Part shown: positions 46,745 through 54,527 of the stretch, piece after piece
Layout: each line of letters starts with the position of its first letter
Numbering within the stretch: the stretch's first letter is position 1
Source of the DNA: Lachnospiraceae bacterium MC2017
Lineage (GTDB): Bacteria; Bacillota; Clostridia; Lachnospirales; Lachnospiraceae
DNA: 64,000 bases
Assembly: GCA_000701625.1 (NCBI GenBank)
Contig: JNJK01000007.1
Coordinates: 62,001 to 126,000, forward strand
Direction: 5' to 3'
Program-made: the position numbers and the translations under genes
Notes under the pieces: model-generated
The model's database searches: none
Seen by the model: only the letters and a program-made list of their open reading frames with translations
What the model was told of the DNA's origin: nothing

Positions 46745-46912
46745 ATGACCGCACTTGCATCATGGGACATATCAGATCTATGGGCGAACTGGCAGGGCGC
46801 ATGTATCAATAGTGGAAGCATCTGGTTTAGGGATGTGGATACTGAAAAGAAAGAGTTTAAGATCGTTTCATTGTTTGATCTTAGAGAGGCTGGAGGAGAA
46901 ATAACGGATTAA
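46745..46912 (+). CDS. Short reading frame, possibly a gene remnant
   Basis: 55 residues from ATG 46745 with GAGGAAGAG close upstream; Trp-rich (SWDISDLWANWQGA). The same frame is open for 16 codons before the ATG, so it may be the end of a truncated gene. Not recognised. The rest of 46680-47060 holds nothing definite. Confidence 0.35.
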   Translation: MTALASWDISDLWANWQGACINSGSIWFRDVDTEKKEFKIVSLFDLREAGGEITD

Positions 46913-47060
46913 TTAGAGCTGTGGGTACATTGTGAACCTTTGGTTTAAGTCCCGTGTGCTCCGCTAAGAAAGATATATCGGAAGATAATCTTACAACAGA
47001 TAAAGATTTAATGAGCAGAAAGTAAAATCAGAGTATTATTTTTGATCGTGGTTATTAAAG

Positions 47061-47262
47061 TTGCCACCAGCCGCATACAGTAGCCCTGAGCTTTCTACCG
47101 TACGCAGCAGGTAAACAGCAACTCGTCCTAGAAATGCCACAAACACAGCACTTAGGACATTGAAAAAGTTCTCAAAGAGATAATCGTTTCACAACGTATT
47201 ACGTCTTTGTACAATCAAATACGACTTATTACACCTCAGGACAACTGTCCTGGGGTGTTTTT
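47061..47262. repeat. Array repeat A: right arm, rpsI core, left-end terminator
   Basis: The first ~105 bp (from TTGCCACCAGCCGCATACAG) form a right-end arm, with 11-bp arm repeats GTACGCAGCAG and GTAAACAGCAA at 47100-47121. The core AGTTCTCAAAGAGATAATC is at 47167-47185, identical to the rpsI end. The next ~80 bp are the left end of another unit, closing with terminator ACACCTCAGGACA-ACT-GTCCTGGGGTGTTTTT. So 47169 is the joint between element 1 and unit 2. Confidence 0.8.
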
Positions 47263-47295
47263 GTTATGTCCTTATGTTGTTAAGTAGTTGGCTAG

Positions 47296-47360
47296 TAAAG
47301 CGCAATAATGATATTACATTTTGCGCTTTAGGGTTGAATTTAAAGCGCAAAATAAAGCGC
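47296..47360. repeat. Cluster of AAAGCGCAA motifs
   Basis: TAAAGCGCAA (47296-47305) and TTGCGCTTTA (47321-47330) form a spaced palindrome. Two more AAAGCGCAA copies follow at once. Possibly operator repeats of a lost system; part now reads as codons of the remnant at 47321. Confidence 0.4.
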
Positions 47361-47557
47361 AAAGTGGTGCTTTATCAGATAGGGACTATTTATTACTCCT
47401 GCTTCAGGAGAATCGAACCATAACACAAACGGAGTTGGCTGACGTTATGGGAAAGTCACGAAGATCAATACAGATGCTGATGAAGCAACTGATAGAAGAT
47501 GATGTTATTGAAAGATTAGGATCTAAGAAGCAGGGAACTTGGATTTTGAAAAAATAA
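47321..47557 (+). pseudogene. Winged-helix C-terminal fragment of an AlbA_2-type ATP-binding protein
   Basis: 78 codons. The sequence TQTELADVMGKSRRSIQMLM, LIEDDVIERLGSKKQGTW is the winged helix normally found at the C-terminus of larger AlbA_2/divergent AAA-4 proteins. There is no ribosome binding site at the TTG start and the large N-terminal part is absent. I read it as a 5'-truncated remnant; a small free-standing regulator is the alternative. Confidence 0.5.
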
Positions 47558-47589
47558 ACACTATGAAATGAAGGAGGATTTTCTAATCA

Positions 47590-47994
47590 TTGTCAAAGGC
47601 TTTTCCTGAAACTGAGATACTAGTGTTAAAAGATCGTGACATGGCTTCAGGCAAAGAAACTGATGAAGACATGCGACAGCAGTATTTATTAAATAATACG
47701 CCTAATCATAGAGTTCTTAAAAGAAGGGAGATTGAGAACTATTTATATGATAAGGATGTACTTGAGAAATACTGTGCTGATAACAGGTATGCTTTTAATG
47801 AGCCCGCATATGATGCTTTTGTTACAGATATTGTCAATCAAAATGTGAAGGATGAGACAACAAGAATAAAGAATATTTGTGGAATTCAGGTGAGTATTAA
47901 TGCATAAACTTTCAAGAAAAATCTATCTAATTACTTCAATGAGGATATGGCTGTTTATAGGGACCTTGAACAGGTGATTTTTATGAGGAAATGA
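47590..47994 (+). pseudogene. C-terminal remnant of a TOPRIM/AAA ATPase (OLD-like), with internal stop
   Basis: The frame encodes ILVLKDRDMASGKETDED, then HRVLKRREIENYLYDKDVL, a pattern of the C-terminal nuclease part of OLD/AbiL-type ATPases. TAA at 47905-47907 interrupts it, yet the same frame continues for 28 codons (FKKNLSNYFNEDMAVYRDLEQ) to TGA 47992-47994. The N-terminal ATPase is missing. The gene ends 10 bp before repeat B. Confidence 0.6.
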
Positions 47995-48004
47995 AAATAG
48001 AATG

Positions 48005-48210
48005 TTGCCACCGGCCGCATACAGTAGCCCTGAGCTTTCTACCGTACGCAGCAGGTAAACAGCAACTTGAGGTGAAAATGCTTCAAATCTGGCACTTCAT
48101 CACATCAAAACGTTCTCAAAGAGATAATCGTTTCACAACGTATTACGTCTTTGGACAATCATATACGATTTATTACACCTCAGGACATTTGTTCTTGGGG
48201 TGTTTTTTTA
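48005..48210. repeat. Array repeat B: right arm, rpsI core, left-end terminator
   Basis: Arm from TTGCCACCGGCCGCATACAG, core GTTCTCAAAGAGATAATC at 48112-48129, then a left end closely matching repeat A (CGTTTCACAACGTATTACGT) and a terminator with T7. The arm-core link is divergent from copies A and D over ~45 bp. Unit 2, between cores A and B, is only about 0.94 kb. Confidence 0.78.
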
Positions 48211-48234
48211 TTAAATTGTGATAATCGCTAAAAG

Positions 48235-48311
48235 TGTAGAATTCTACAACTTTGTTGATTAATATAATGCGAAGTGATAATATGTAATTGATAAAAATGT
48301 AGAATTCTACA
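48235..48311. promoter_or_regulatory. Two TGTAGAATTCTACA operators before the DUF4143 gene
   Basis: A perfect 14-bp palindrome occurs at 48235-48248 and again at 48298-48311, the second just ahead of the ribosome binding site. Between them lie TTGATT and TAATAT boxes. The identity of the binding protein is unknown. Confidence 0.6.
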
Positions 48312-48325
48312 ATTTAGGAGATTAT

Positions 48326-49633
48326 ATGATAAAGCGAGATAGATATCTAAATCAGTTGATTAATGCTAAAGATAATGGGTTTCCGAAAGTGATAACAGGT
48401 GTAAGAAGATGTGGAAAATCATTTCTTCTTAAAGAAATTTATAGAGAATACTTGCTTTCTGAGGACGTTTCAGAGAGTAGGATAATTATCCTGGAATTGG
48501 ATGATGATAAAAACAGCAAGTATCGCGATCCTTTAGAACTAGGAGCTTATATAAGGGAAAAATGCAAAGAAAAAGATCTTTACTATGTTTTCATAGATGA
48601 AATACAGAAGGTATATTCTATAATCAATCCAAATTTCACTGATGGTAAACATATTTTGGCTGATGCTAATGATACTGAGGTAATCTCATTTGTAGATGTT
48701 GTGCTCGGACTCTCAAGAGAAAAAAATATAGATTTATATGTGACGGGTTCAAATTCTAAAATGTTGTCTTCAGATATTGTTACAGAATTTAGAGATAAGG
48801 CGACAAACATAAAGCTGTCTCCACTGTCATTTGAAGAATATTATGGATATGTCGGAGGATCAGCAACTGAAGCAATATATACATATATGCAATATGGTGG
48901 AATGCCGTTAGCTGTATTAAAAAGCGACGAAGAGAGAAAAGAATATCTAAAGAGCTTGTTCGCTACGACATATTTTGCTGATATTGTTGAAAGAAATCAG
49001 TTGAAAAAAGGAGAGGCCTTGGATGAACTCTGCAATATTATTAGTTCTTCAACAGGCTCGCTACTTAATTCAGAAAAAATAGCCAATACATTTGAAAGTG
49101 TTAGACATGAAAATATCGATAAACAGACAGTTGAAAACTATATTAGTTACTTTAAAGATGCTTTCCTTTTGCGTGAGGCAAAACGCTATGATTTAAAAGG
49201 ACGGAAAGAAATCGGTGCGCTCAGAAAGTATTATTTTATAGATACTGGATTACGCAATGCCAGACTTAATTTCGCATTTCCTGATGAAGGACAAATGCTT
49301 GAAAACATTGTTTATAATGAACTTTGTTATAATGGTTATTCTGTTAATGTCGGTGCTTTTGACACTGTTGAAAAAGATAAAAATGGAAAATCTATAAGGA
49401 AAAAAAATGAAGTGGATTTTTATGCCACTAAAGGGCTTAGATCTCTTTATATACAGGTAACTGCCGATATCTCTAATGCAGAAACAAGAGAAAGAGAAAT
49501 ACGACCATATTTTAAGCTGAATGATCAAGTACAAAAGCTACTTGTTGTAAATAAACCAATTAAGGAATCCCTGGATGAAAATGGCTTCACTATTATAGGG
49601 ATTACTGATTTTTTAATCCGATACATTAAATGA
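48326..49633 (+). CDS. DUF4143-type AAA ATPase, copy 1
   Basis: 435 residues. N-terminal AAA_14 domain with Walker A GVRRCGKS near residue 26 and Walker B YYVFIDEIQK near 90. The sensor-like YVTGSNSKML follows. The C-terminal DUF4143 part contains NEVDFYATKGLRSLYIQV, a PD-(D/E)xK nuclease-like motif. Function unknown; such genes are frequent in accessory DNA of gut Firmicutes and archaea. A second member lies at 55589. Low GC compared with the housekeeping genes. Confidence 0.85.
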   Translation: MIKRDRYLNQLINAKDNGFPKVITGVRRCGKSFLLKEIYREYLLSEDVSESRIIILELDDDKNSKYRDPLELGAYIREKCKEKDLYYVFIDEIQKVYSIINPNFTDGKHILADANDTEVISFVDVVLGLSREKNIDLYVTGSNSKMLSSDIVTEFRDKATNIKLSPLSFEEYYGYVGGSATEAIYTYMQYGGMPLAVLKSDEERKEYLKSLFATTYFADIVERNQLKKGEALDELCNIISSSTGSLLNSEKIANTFESVRHENIDKQTVENYISYFKDAFLLREAKRYDLKGRKEIGALRKYYFIDTGLRNARLNFAFPDEGQMLENIVYNELCYNGYSVNVGAFDTVEKDKNGKSIRKKNEVDFYATKGLRSLYIQVTADISNAETREREIRPYFKLNDQVQKLLVVNKPIKESLDENGFTIIGITDFLIRYIK

Positions 49634-49671
49634 GAGACGCTTAATATGGAGTGTTTTTAAAGGAGTAGCCT

Positions 49672-49732
49672 TTTATCTATGAAGATGATCATTCAATAAT
49701 AGAAATAATATCGTTGCTTATAAAAGGAATAT
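49672..49732 (+). repeat. 60-bp repeat, copy 1 (partner 56830-56890)
   Basis: TTATCTATGAAGATGATCAT... to AAAAGGAATAT matches 56830-56890 with only a few differences. Each copy lies 38-45 bp after a DUF4143 ATPase gene. Confidence 0.75.
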
Positions 49733-49742
49733 CTGAGAAAAC

Positions 49743-50234
49743 ATGATTCTGAGGAAATTATCAAAAGAGCAGATATCTGCCGTATATAAAGATCGGATGG
49801 TGATCGATTTTCCACCTTCCGAACTCAAACCTTTATCAATTATTTTGGATGCAGTAGATAAAGGCATATATGAAGGCTTGGGGTTATATGATGGCGACCG
49901 GATTGTAGGATACAGTTATCTTGTGAAGCTTCTTTCAGAGTATATGGGCGATGCAGGCAGCATAATCGTGGAAGTTGAAGATCCTGAGTACGCCAAGAAT
50001 GAAGAGGACAGAAAGATTCGGATCAGACGGCTGAACTTTTATCTTCGTAATGGATGCTGTGATACCGGTGTAAGAGTCAGATGCTTTGGAGTTGAGTTCG
50101 TCATATTAAGTGTTGGTAAGCTGAAAAGTGACAAGGTAAACTGTTGGGAGCTTTACGCATCGTTTTATAAAGATGTCCTGCCAAAGGATTTGTATACTAA
50201 TAATATAGAACTTTTGGGGTATACAAACGGATGA
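49743..50234 (+). pseudogene. GNAT acetyltransferase lacking its acetyl-CoA motif
   Basis: 163 codons. Both ends look like a full GNAT protein (start MILRKLSKEQISAVYKDRM; end with RRLNFYLRNGC and YASFYKDVLPKDLY). The sequence jumps from DRIVGYSYLVK directly to LLSEYMGDAGSIIVEV, so the strand and Q/R-x-x-G-x-G loop that bind acetyl-CoA are missing, about 25-30 residues. The frame is kept. Probably inactive; classed as pseudogene by inference. Confidence 0.6.
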
Positions 50235-50241
50235 GGTGATC

Positions 50242-51084
50242 ATGGTAAATATATTGTCTTCGGCTCATGTTCATACAACATTCTGTGATGGAAAGACCAC
50301 AGCCGGTGATATGGCGCGCGCAGCGTATGAAATGGGATTTGTTTCACTGGGATTCACTTCGCATGCCTCGCAGACTTTTGATCCGGCACATTGCATTGCT
50401 CCTTCAAGTGAAGAAGATTATAAAAAAGAGATACGTCGTGTGCAGTAGGAATATAAGGGGCAGATGGCTATTTATCTTGGTATAGAAAGAGATATGTTAA
50501 GCTGCTCAGATACAAAAGATTACGATTACTTTATTGCATCAGTTCATTATTTTACAAGACCTGACGGCAGTCACAGCGGAGTAGATGCACTATCTGATGT
50601 GATGCAGAAATATGTAAATGAATGCTGCGGTGGTGATGGCCTAGAAATGGCAGAGCAGTATTTTTCGCTGTTTCGTGATTATGTGATCGAGTCAAAACCG
50701 GCAATAATAGGGCACTTTGATCTAGTAAGATATAATAATTCTATATTGCATTTGTATGATGAAGAATCTTCTGAGTATCGCTTGATGGCTCTTGAAGCAT
50801 TGCGAGCAATGTTTGAAACAAATGCGCTGCTTGAAGTTAATACTGGAGGTGTTGCGAGAGGATATATGACGACACCTTATCCATCAGCGTTTATACTTAA
50901 AGAGTGGAAAGCATGGGGTGGAGAAGTAATCATCAATTCTGATTGTCATGATTCCGGGCTTCTTAATGCAGGCTATGATCAGGCTGAAAATATACTTTTA
51001 TCTATTGGATATGACCATGTGGTTCGGCTTAGTTCTGAACCGGACAAAGAAATGTGGGAGCGTATTGATATAAAGCACTTTTGA
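50242..51084 (+). pseudogene. PHP-domain (histidinol-phosphatase-like) gene with amber stop
   Basis: The frame starts at ATG 50242 with the metal-binding HVHTTFCDG. It is cut by TAG 50446-50448 after RRVQ and continues in the same frame to 51084 (GIERDMLS, DYFIASVHYF, INSDCHD). A single change from CAG would explain it. All PHP metal ligands except for the break seem present. Readthrough or re-initiation at ATG 50464 would give a protein without the first metal motif. Confidence 0.8.
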
Positions 51085-51176
51085 GAAAAAGGTATATTGC
51101 TTCATTCCAATTTCCGGGAGTGGATGCGGAAGAACAGTTTGTTAATGGAATGAAAGTAAAACTCGGAAAAATTTAA
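51081..51176 (+). pseudogene. 31-codon remnant after the PHP gene
   Basis: A frame from TTG 51081 ends FPGVDAEEQFVNGMKVKLGKI and looks like the C-terminal tip of a lost gene. Not identified. Confidence 0.2.
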
Positions 51177-51228
51177 GAATTACCGAGAAATACATTGATG
51201 AGTAGGAAATGTAATTGAATGAGATTGA

Positions 51229-51256
51229 TTGAAAAAGCTTGTAAATATGCTATTAT
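51229..51256 (+). promoter_or_regulatory. Promoter of the zeta-like toxin locus
   Basis: TTGAAA (51229-51234), 16 bp, TATTAT (51251-51256). The leader to 51389 holds no clear gene; a frame running from 51219 begins upstream of the likely RNA start and is rejected. GCCAGGTGCGAATAACACTTGGGGCCTGGTC (split) gives a weak hairpin. Confidence 0.5.
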
Positions 51257-51389
51257 AGCGTTAACAGAGTTGCCAGGTGCGAATAACACTTGGGGCCTGG
51301 TCGAGCGTGGAGCTTGGCTATTCTATTTGTGCGGAGCACTTGGCGAGGTTTTATCGAGCCTAGTGATATTTGTTTTACGAGGTGATAGT

Positions 51390-51569
51390 ATGTGCGACGT
51401 AAAAAAATATAGTGATATCTATAAGGAGATAGCTAAACTAAATCCTAAGGACACATTGCAGTTAGTTCTTGAAAGTGAGACGGATGAAGAAAAGGATTTC
51501 TACGAGATGGTGGGAGATTTTTTGCTCCAAAGAAGGCAAAAAGAAGTAATTGAAAGGAATCTTTTTTGA
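51390..51569 (+). CDS. Putative antitoxin partner of the zeta-like toxin
   Basis: 59 residues from ATG 51390 with GAGGTGA upstream; acidic (LNPKDTLQLVLESETDEEKD). It ends 4 bp before the zeta-like gene. Small acidic proteins in this position are typical antitoxins, but no family is recognised. Confidence 0.6.
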   Translation: MCDVKKYSDIYKEIAKLNPKDTLQLVLESETDEEKDFYEMVGDFLLQRRQKEVIERNLF

Positions 51570-51573
51570 GTAA

Positions 51574-52131
51574 ATGAAGAAGTTTACTATAGTTGCCGGA
51601 GTTAATGGTGCTGGAAAATCTACATTATATCAGTTAGATCCTGATCTGAAATGCGAAAACAGAGTAAACGCGGATGAAATACTTAAAGAATCCGGAGGCG
51701 ATTGGAAGAATTTTGCGGATGTTTTGAAGGCCGGAAAAAGAGCAGTTGCGCTCCTTAATTCCTACATTGATACTGGGGCAAGCTTTAATCAAGAGACAAC
51801 TTTATGTGGTAATTCTGTAATCAGGAATATCAAAAAGGCGAAGGAAAGCGGTTATTTAATTGAAATGCACTATATTGGATTAGATAGTGTTGATATTGCC
51901 AAAGAACGTGTCGCAAAAAGAGTATCTCAGGGCGGACATGGTGTAGCGGAGTCTGATATAGAAAGAAGATATATTGCGTCATTAGAAGCATTTTGGAAAG
52001 TACTTCCTCTTTGTAACCTTGTTGCGGTATATGATAACACTGAGGATTTTAGGAGATTTGCGATATATAAGGATGGTAACCTTGTGAGACTTTCTCACAG
52101 AGTTCCAAAATGGTTTGACAGAAAGAAATGA
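51574..52131 (+). CDS. Zeta-toxin-like P-loop kinase
   Basis: 185 residues. Walker A GVNGAGKST at 9-17, NADEIL at 35-40 (the zeta-type Asp/Glu), NQETTL, and RVSQGGHGVAESDIERRY, the arginine-rich lid. Zeta toxins phosphorylate UDP-N-acetylglucosamine. Together with the small gene ahead it makes a two-gene toxin-antitoxin module that ends 4 bp before array repeat C. Confidence 0.8.
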   Translation: MKKFTIVAGVNGAGKSTLYQLDPDLKCENRVNADEILKESGGDWKNFADVLKAGKRAVALLNSYIDTGASFNQETTLCGNSVIRNIKKAKESGYLIEMHYIGLDSVDIAKERVAKRVSQGGHGVAESDIERRYIASLEAFWKVLPLCNLVAVYDNTEDFRRFAIYKDGNLVRLSHRVPKWFDRKK

Positions 52132-52135
52132 TGAG

Positions 52136-52258
52136 TTGCCACCAGCCGCATACAGTAGCCCTGAGCTTTCTACCGTACGCAGCAGGTAAACGGCAACTCG
52201 CCTTACAAGTGCCCAAAACAAGGCATTTAAGACAGTAAGAAAGTTCTCAAAGAGGTAA
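52136..52258. repeat. Array repeat C: right arm and rpsI core variant
   Basis: Arm from TTGCCACCAGCCGCATACAG, with GTACGCAGCAG and GTAAACGGCAA. The core is AGTTCTCAAAGAGGTAA at 52242-52258. The one change, AGA to AGG, is silent in the rpsI reading frame (Phe-Ser-Lys-Arg-stop). It marks the joint between unit 3 (about 4.1 kb) and unit 4. Confidence 0.8.
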
Positions 52259-52465
52259 AACATCCCTTTGGATGTTTTACGGGCACGTATTCGAGCACTA
52301 TGTGCGAGAGTGCCCCGGTGAATCTTCGCGAAAACAACGAGGAACAAAAAATCAAAAAATTGCGTCCTGGAATGCTTGCATTCTCAGGGCGTTATTTTTT
52401 TGATTTTTCGCGACGACTGTCGCGACTGAGATGGAGCGAAGCGGAATCGAAGTGGCTCGTTGTTT
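52255..52465. other. ~210-bp multi-hairpin segment inserted at the unit 4 left end
   Basis: Stems in order: GTAAAACATCC-CTTT-GGATGTTTTAC (52255-52280); GGGCAC/GTGCCC (52281-52315); then AAACAACGAG (52332-52341) with CTCGTTGTTT (52456-52465). The last pair encloses AAAAATC-type/GATTTTT arms, GAATGC-TT-GCATTC and GCGAC/GTCGC. No gene. It looks like a small non-autonomous element or a structured RNA. It separates the core from the left-end terminator, which directly follows. Confidence 0.55.
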
Positions 52466-52466
52466 A

Positions 52467-52543
52467 CCTCAGAAACCCAGTGTTTCTGGGGTTTTTCTTT
52501 TATCTATAATTGTATTGAGTTGTGGTGAAACGCCCTTGTTTTA
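52467..52543. repeat. Copy of the element 1 left end fused to post-mob sequence (deletion scar)
   Basis: 52467-52533 matches 37951-38017 over 67 bp with two differences (terminator and following spacer). 52528-52543 matches 42872-42887, the end of the mob terminator, over 16 bp. The two matches overlap by AAACGC. The simplest reading: a related element lost everything from int to mob by deletion between AAACGC sequences. Confidence 0.75.
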
Positions 52544-52642
52544 CGCCTGTACCTTGGATAGAATAAAAAATAGCGGTTATAAATTCAATCATAGAGTTTA
52601 TTAAGAACATATTATATTCCAGTTTTTTCGATTAAGGTGGCT

Positions 52643-53059
52643 ATGAATAATATAAAACTTATTCCTTTTGAGGATTGCGACAGAGAACAATTTATACTGG
52701 ATAATCAGGAAGCATTCAACTACGGTGCGCTTGAGGAATTTGGCCTTCGCGATGACCATTTTGAGGAAGGTGACAAGGGGGATCTTGACATTCTTTTTGT
52801 TACGCCCAAAGGTCACAGCAAGGGAATCGGGTACGCTGCCTGGTGCGAGGTTGAGAAACTGCATCCCGAGGTAAAGGTATGGGAAAAGGTTACTCCGTAT
52901 TTTGAGAAACGAAATATTCATTTTTATGTGAACAGATGTGGATTCCATATAGTGGAGTTTTTTAACAGCCATCATCCGGACCCGAATGATCCCGAAATGG
53001 CAGAGCAGATAGATGAGCAGTTCCCTGAGGGGATGTTTAGATTTGAGAAGAGACTTTAA
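52643..53059 (+). pseudogene. GNAT-like acetyltransferase with apparent internal deletion
   Basis: 138 codons from ATG 52643 (GTG 52637 also possible). The N-terminus (KLIPFEDCDREQFILDNQEAF) and the C-terminal half, including the acetyl-CoA loop KGHSKGIGYAAW and FYVNRCGFHIVEFFN, look normal. The two N-terminal beta strands between LRDDHFEEGD and LDILFV seem missing, about 40 residues shorter than similar proteins I recall. Frame is intact. May be inactive. Confidence 0.55.
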
Positions 53060-53096
53060 TTTCAGTATAAACTTACTATCAGAGAAGGAGCGCGGT

Positions 53097-53177
53097 ATGT
53101 TTGAAATAAAGGATTGCGGGGATTACGAAGAAGTAAATTGTACTGATGGCGTGGCTTCTATGAGAATGACTTTATAA
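53097..53177 (+). pseudogene. 26-codon reading frame, probably a gene remnant
   Basis: MFEIKDCGDYEEVNCTDGVA then MRMTL-stop, with GAAGGAG upstream. The good ribosome binding site but very short frame suggests the start of a deleted gene. Confidence 0.3.
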
Positions 53178-53224
53178 GTTATATATTGCAGTTTTATTGA
53201 CGATAGGCTTGAGGAGAAAATAAG

Positions 53225-54007
53225 ATGAGACAGTATATTGTAGATGCTTTTACAGATAAACCTTTTTCCGGTAATCCCGCAGCGGTTTGTGTTATGGATA
53301 AATGGCCTTCGAAAGAATTCATGATGAAACTTGCCATGGAGAATAATCTTTCAGAAACCGCTTTTATAGTAAAAGAGGCGGAAGGATATCGTCTTCGTTG
53401 GTTTACACCGGGTACAGAGGTTGAACTATGTGGTCATGCCACATTGGCATCGGCTTTTGTGATTCTGAATTATTTCGAGTCGGACAGTCATATTGTAAAG
53501 TTTAATACATTGGGCGGAGTGCTGACAGTAAAACGAACGGGAAATCTGTACGAGATGGATTTTCCGACATATGAACTGAAAGAGATTCCGGTTACAGATG
53601 ATATGGAGAAAGCCTTTGGCATCCGTCCGGTAAAAGCAGTTTTGGGTCTTGATCTTATTTGCATATTTGATTCAGAGGATCAGGTGCGGGAAACGAATCC
53701 TGATCAGGATGCGTTAATGAGAATAGATGGACGCATACAAAATGCCACAGCTCAGGGGAAGACTTTTGACTGTGTTTCACGAAGTTTTTGCCCGAAACTT
53801 TCTATCGCAGAAGATCCGGTATGTGGTTCGGCTCATGTACAAATTGCTGATTACTGGTCAAGGGAACTTGGAAAAAATGTGATTGAGGCATATCAGGCAT
53901 CAAAACGTGGGGGGTATCTCCACTGTGAGATGCTTGGAAACAGCAGGATTGCGATAAGTGGTGAAGCTGTACTTATAGCAGTATCAGATATTGTCATAGA
54001 CTTATAG
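53225..54007 (+). CDS. PhzF-family isomerase-like protein
   Basis: 260 residues, two-lobed diaminopimelate-epimerase-like fold. Landmarks: VDAFTDKPFSGNPAAV at the start, the catalytic Glu in NNLSETAFIV near residue 45, LCGHATLASAFV near 80 and EDPVCGSAHVQI near 199. The role outside phenazine pathways is generally unknown. Full length and probably functional, unlike its neighbours. Confidence 0.88.
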   Translation: MRQYIVDAFTDKPFSGNPAAVCVMDKWPSKEFMMKLAMENNLSETAFIVKEAEGYRLRWFTPGTEVELCGHATLASAFVILNYFESDSHIVKFNTLGGVLTVKRTGNLYEMDFPTYELKEIPVTDDMEKAFGIRPVKAVLGLDLICIFDSEDQVRETNPDQDALMRIDGRIQNATAQGKTFDCVSRSFCPKLSIAEDPVCGSAHVQIADYWSRELGKNVIEAYQASKRGGYLHCEMLGNSRIAISGEAVLIAVSDIVIDL

Positions 54008-54284
54008 GTCTTATTTGAGGGCGGATGTCATAGTGAGTTATCCCAGAATATTATCTTACAATAATACTTGTATAGACCTGTTTTAAGAAAAAGAAATGAT
54101 CATTTAGATATACCTATGCAAAATATAACAAAATGCAGATGTTTATCATAAAGGGAGCCCCCGCGTATTACAAAAGTGTTTAAGAATTTGCTTGAAGATT
54201 GAATTTCAGCTTAATGTACTACCAGGTGATTGTAGGTATGGTGGATATACTGTATAATGTATATACATTTAAGGAGGTGATTTC
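54008..54284. promoter_or_regulatory. Spacer before mazEF with palindromic promoter region
   Basis: No gene. TATACTGTATAATGTATATACAT at 54250-54270 (split here) contains the palindrome ATGTATATACAT next to a TATAAT box, a likely MazE operator. A ~50-bp stretch at 54044-54094 (TTATCTTACAATAAT, then CTGTTTTAAGAAAAA) recurs at 55195-55247. Confidence 0.5.
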
Positions 54285-54527
54285 GTGGAACAGGTAGCAA
54301 TAAAATCATGGGGTAACAGCCAGGGAATCCGCATTCCTAAGGATATTTTGGAAAAATTGCAGTTAAAGGTTTCTGATGTGTTGAATATAGAAATAGAAAA
54401 TGATTGTATCGTGCTTAGAAAACAGTTTGTTCATAAAACTTTTGAAGAAAGGCTTGCAGAGTATAACGGTGAAATAACAGTTTGCGATTTTGATTGGGGC
54501 GAGCCGGTAGGGAGAGAGATTTTTTGA
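54285..54527 (+). CDS. mazE: MazE/AbrB-type antitoxin
   Basis: 80 residues from GTG 54285 with AAGGAGG upstream. The SpoVT-AbrB fold is clear: KSWGNSQGIRIPKDILEKL, then LNIEIENDCIVLRK. The C-terminal tail (FDWGEPVGREIF) would wrap the toxin. Its stop overlaps mazF by 4 bp. Confidence 0.9.
   Translation: MEQVAIKSWGNSQGIRIPKDILEKLQLKVSDVLNIEIENDCIVLRKQFVHKTFEERLAEYNGEITVCDFDWGEPVGREIF

Noticed and set aside
37922-47168. Prophage
   Set aside because: Despite the CI-like/Xis/integrase set, no capsid, terminase or tail genes exist; a MobV relaxase and oriT show a mobilizable element.
37922-47168. Self-transmissible ICE
   Set aside because: No type IV secretion, coupling protein or VirB4-like gene is present.
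51219-51389. Long N-terminus for the putative antitoxin
   Set aside because: It overlaps a good promoter (51229-51256) and lacks a ribosome binding site; the 59-residue form from 51390 has GAGGTGA.
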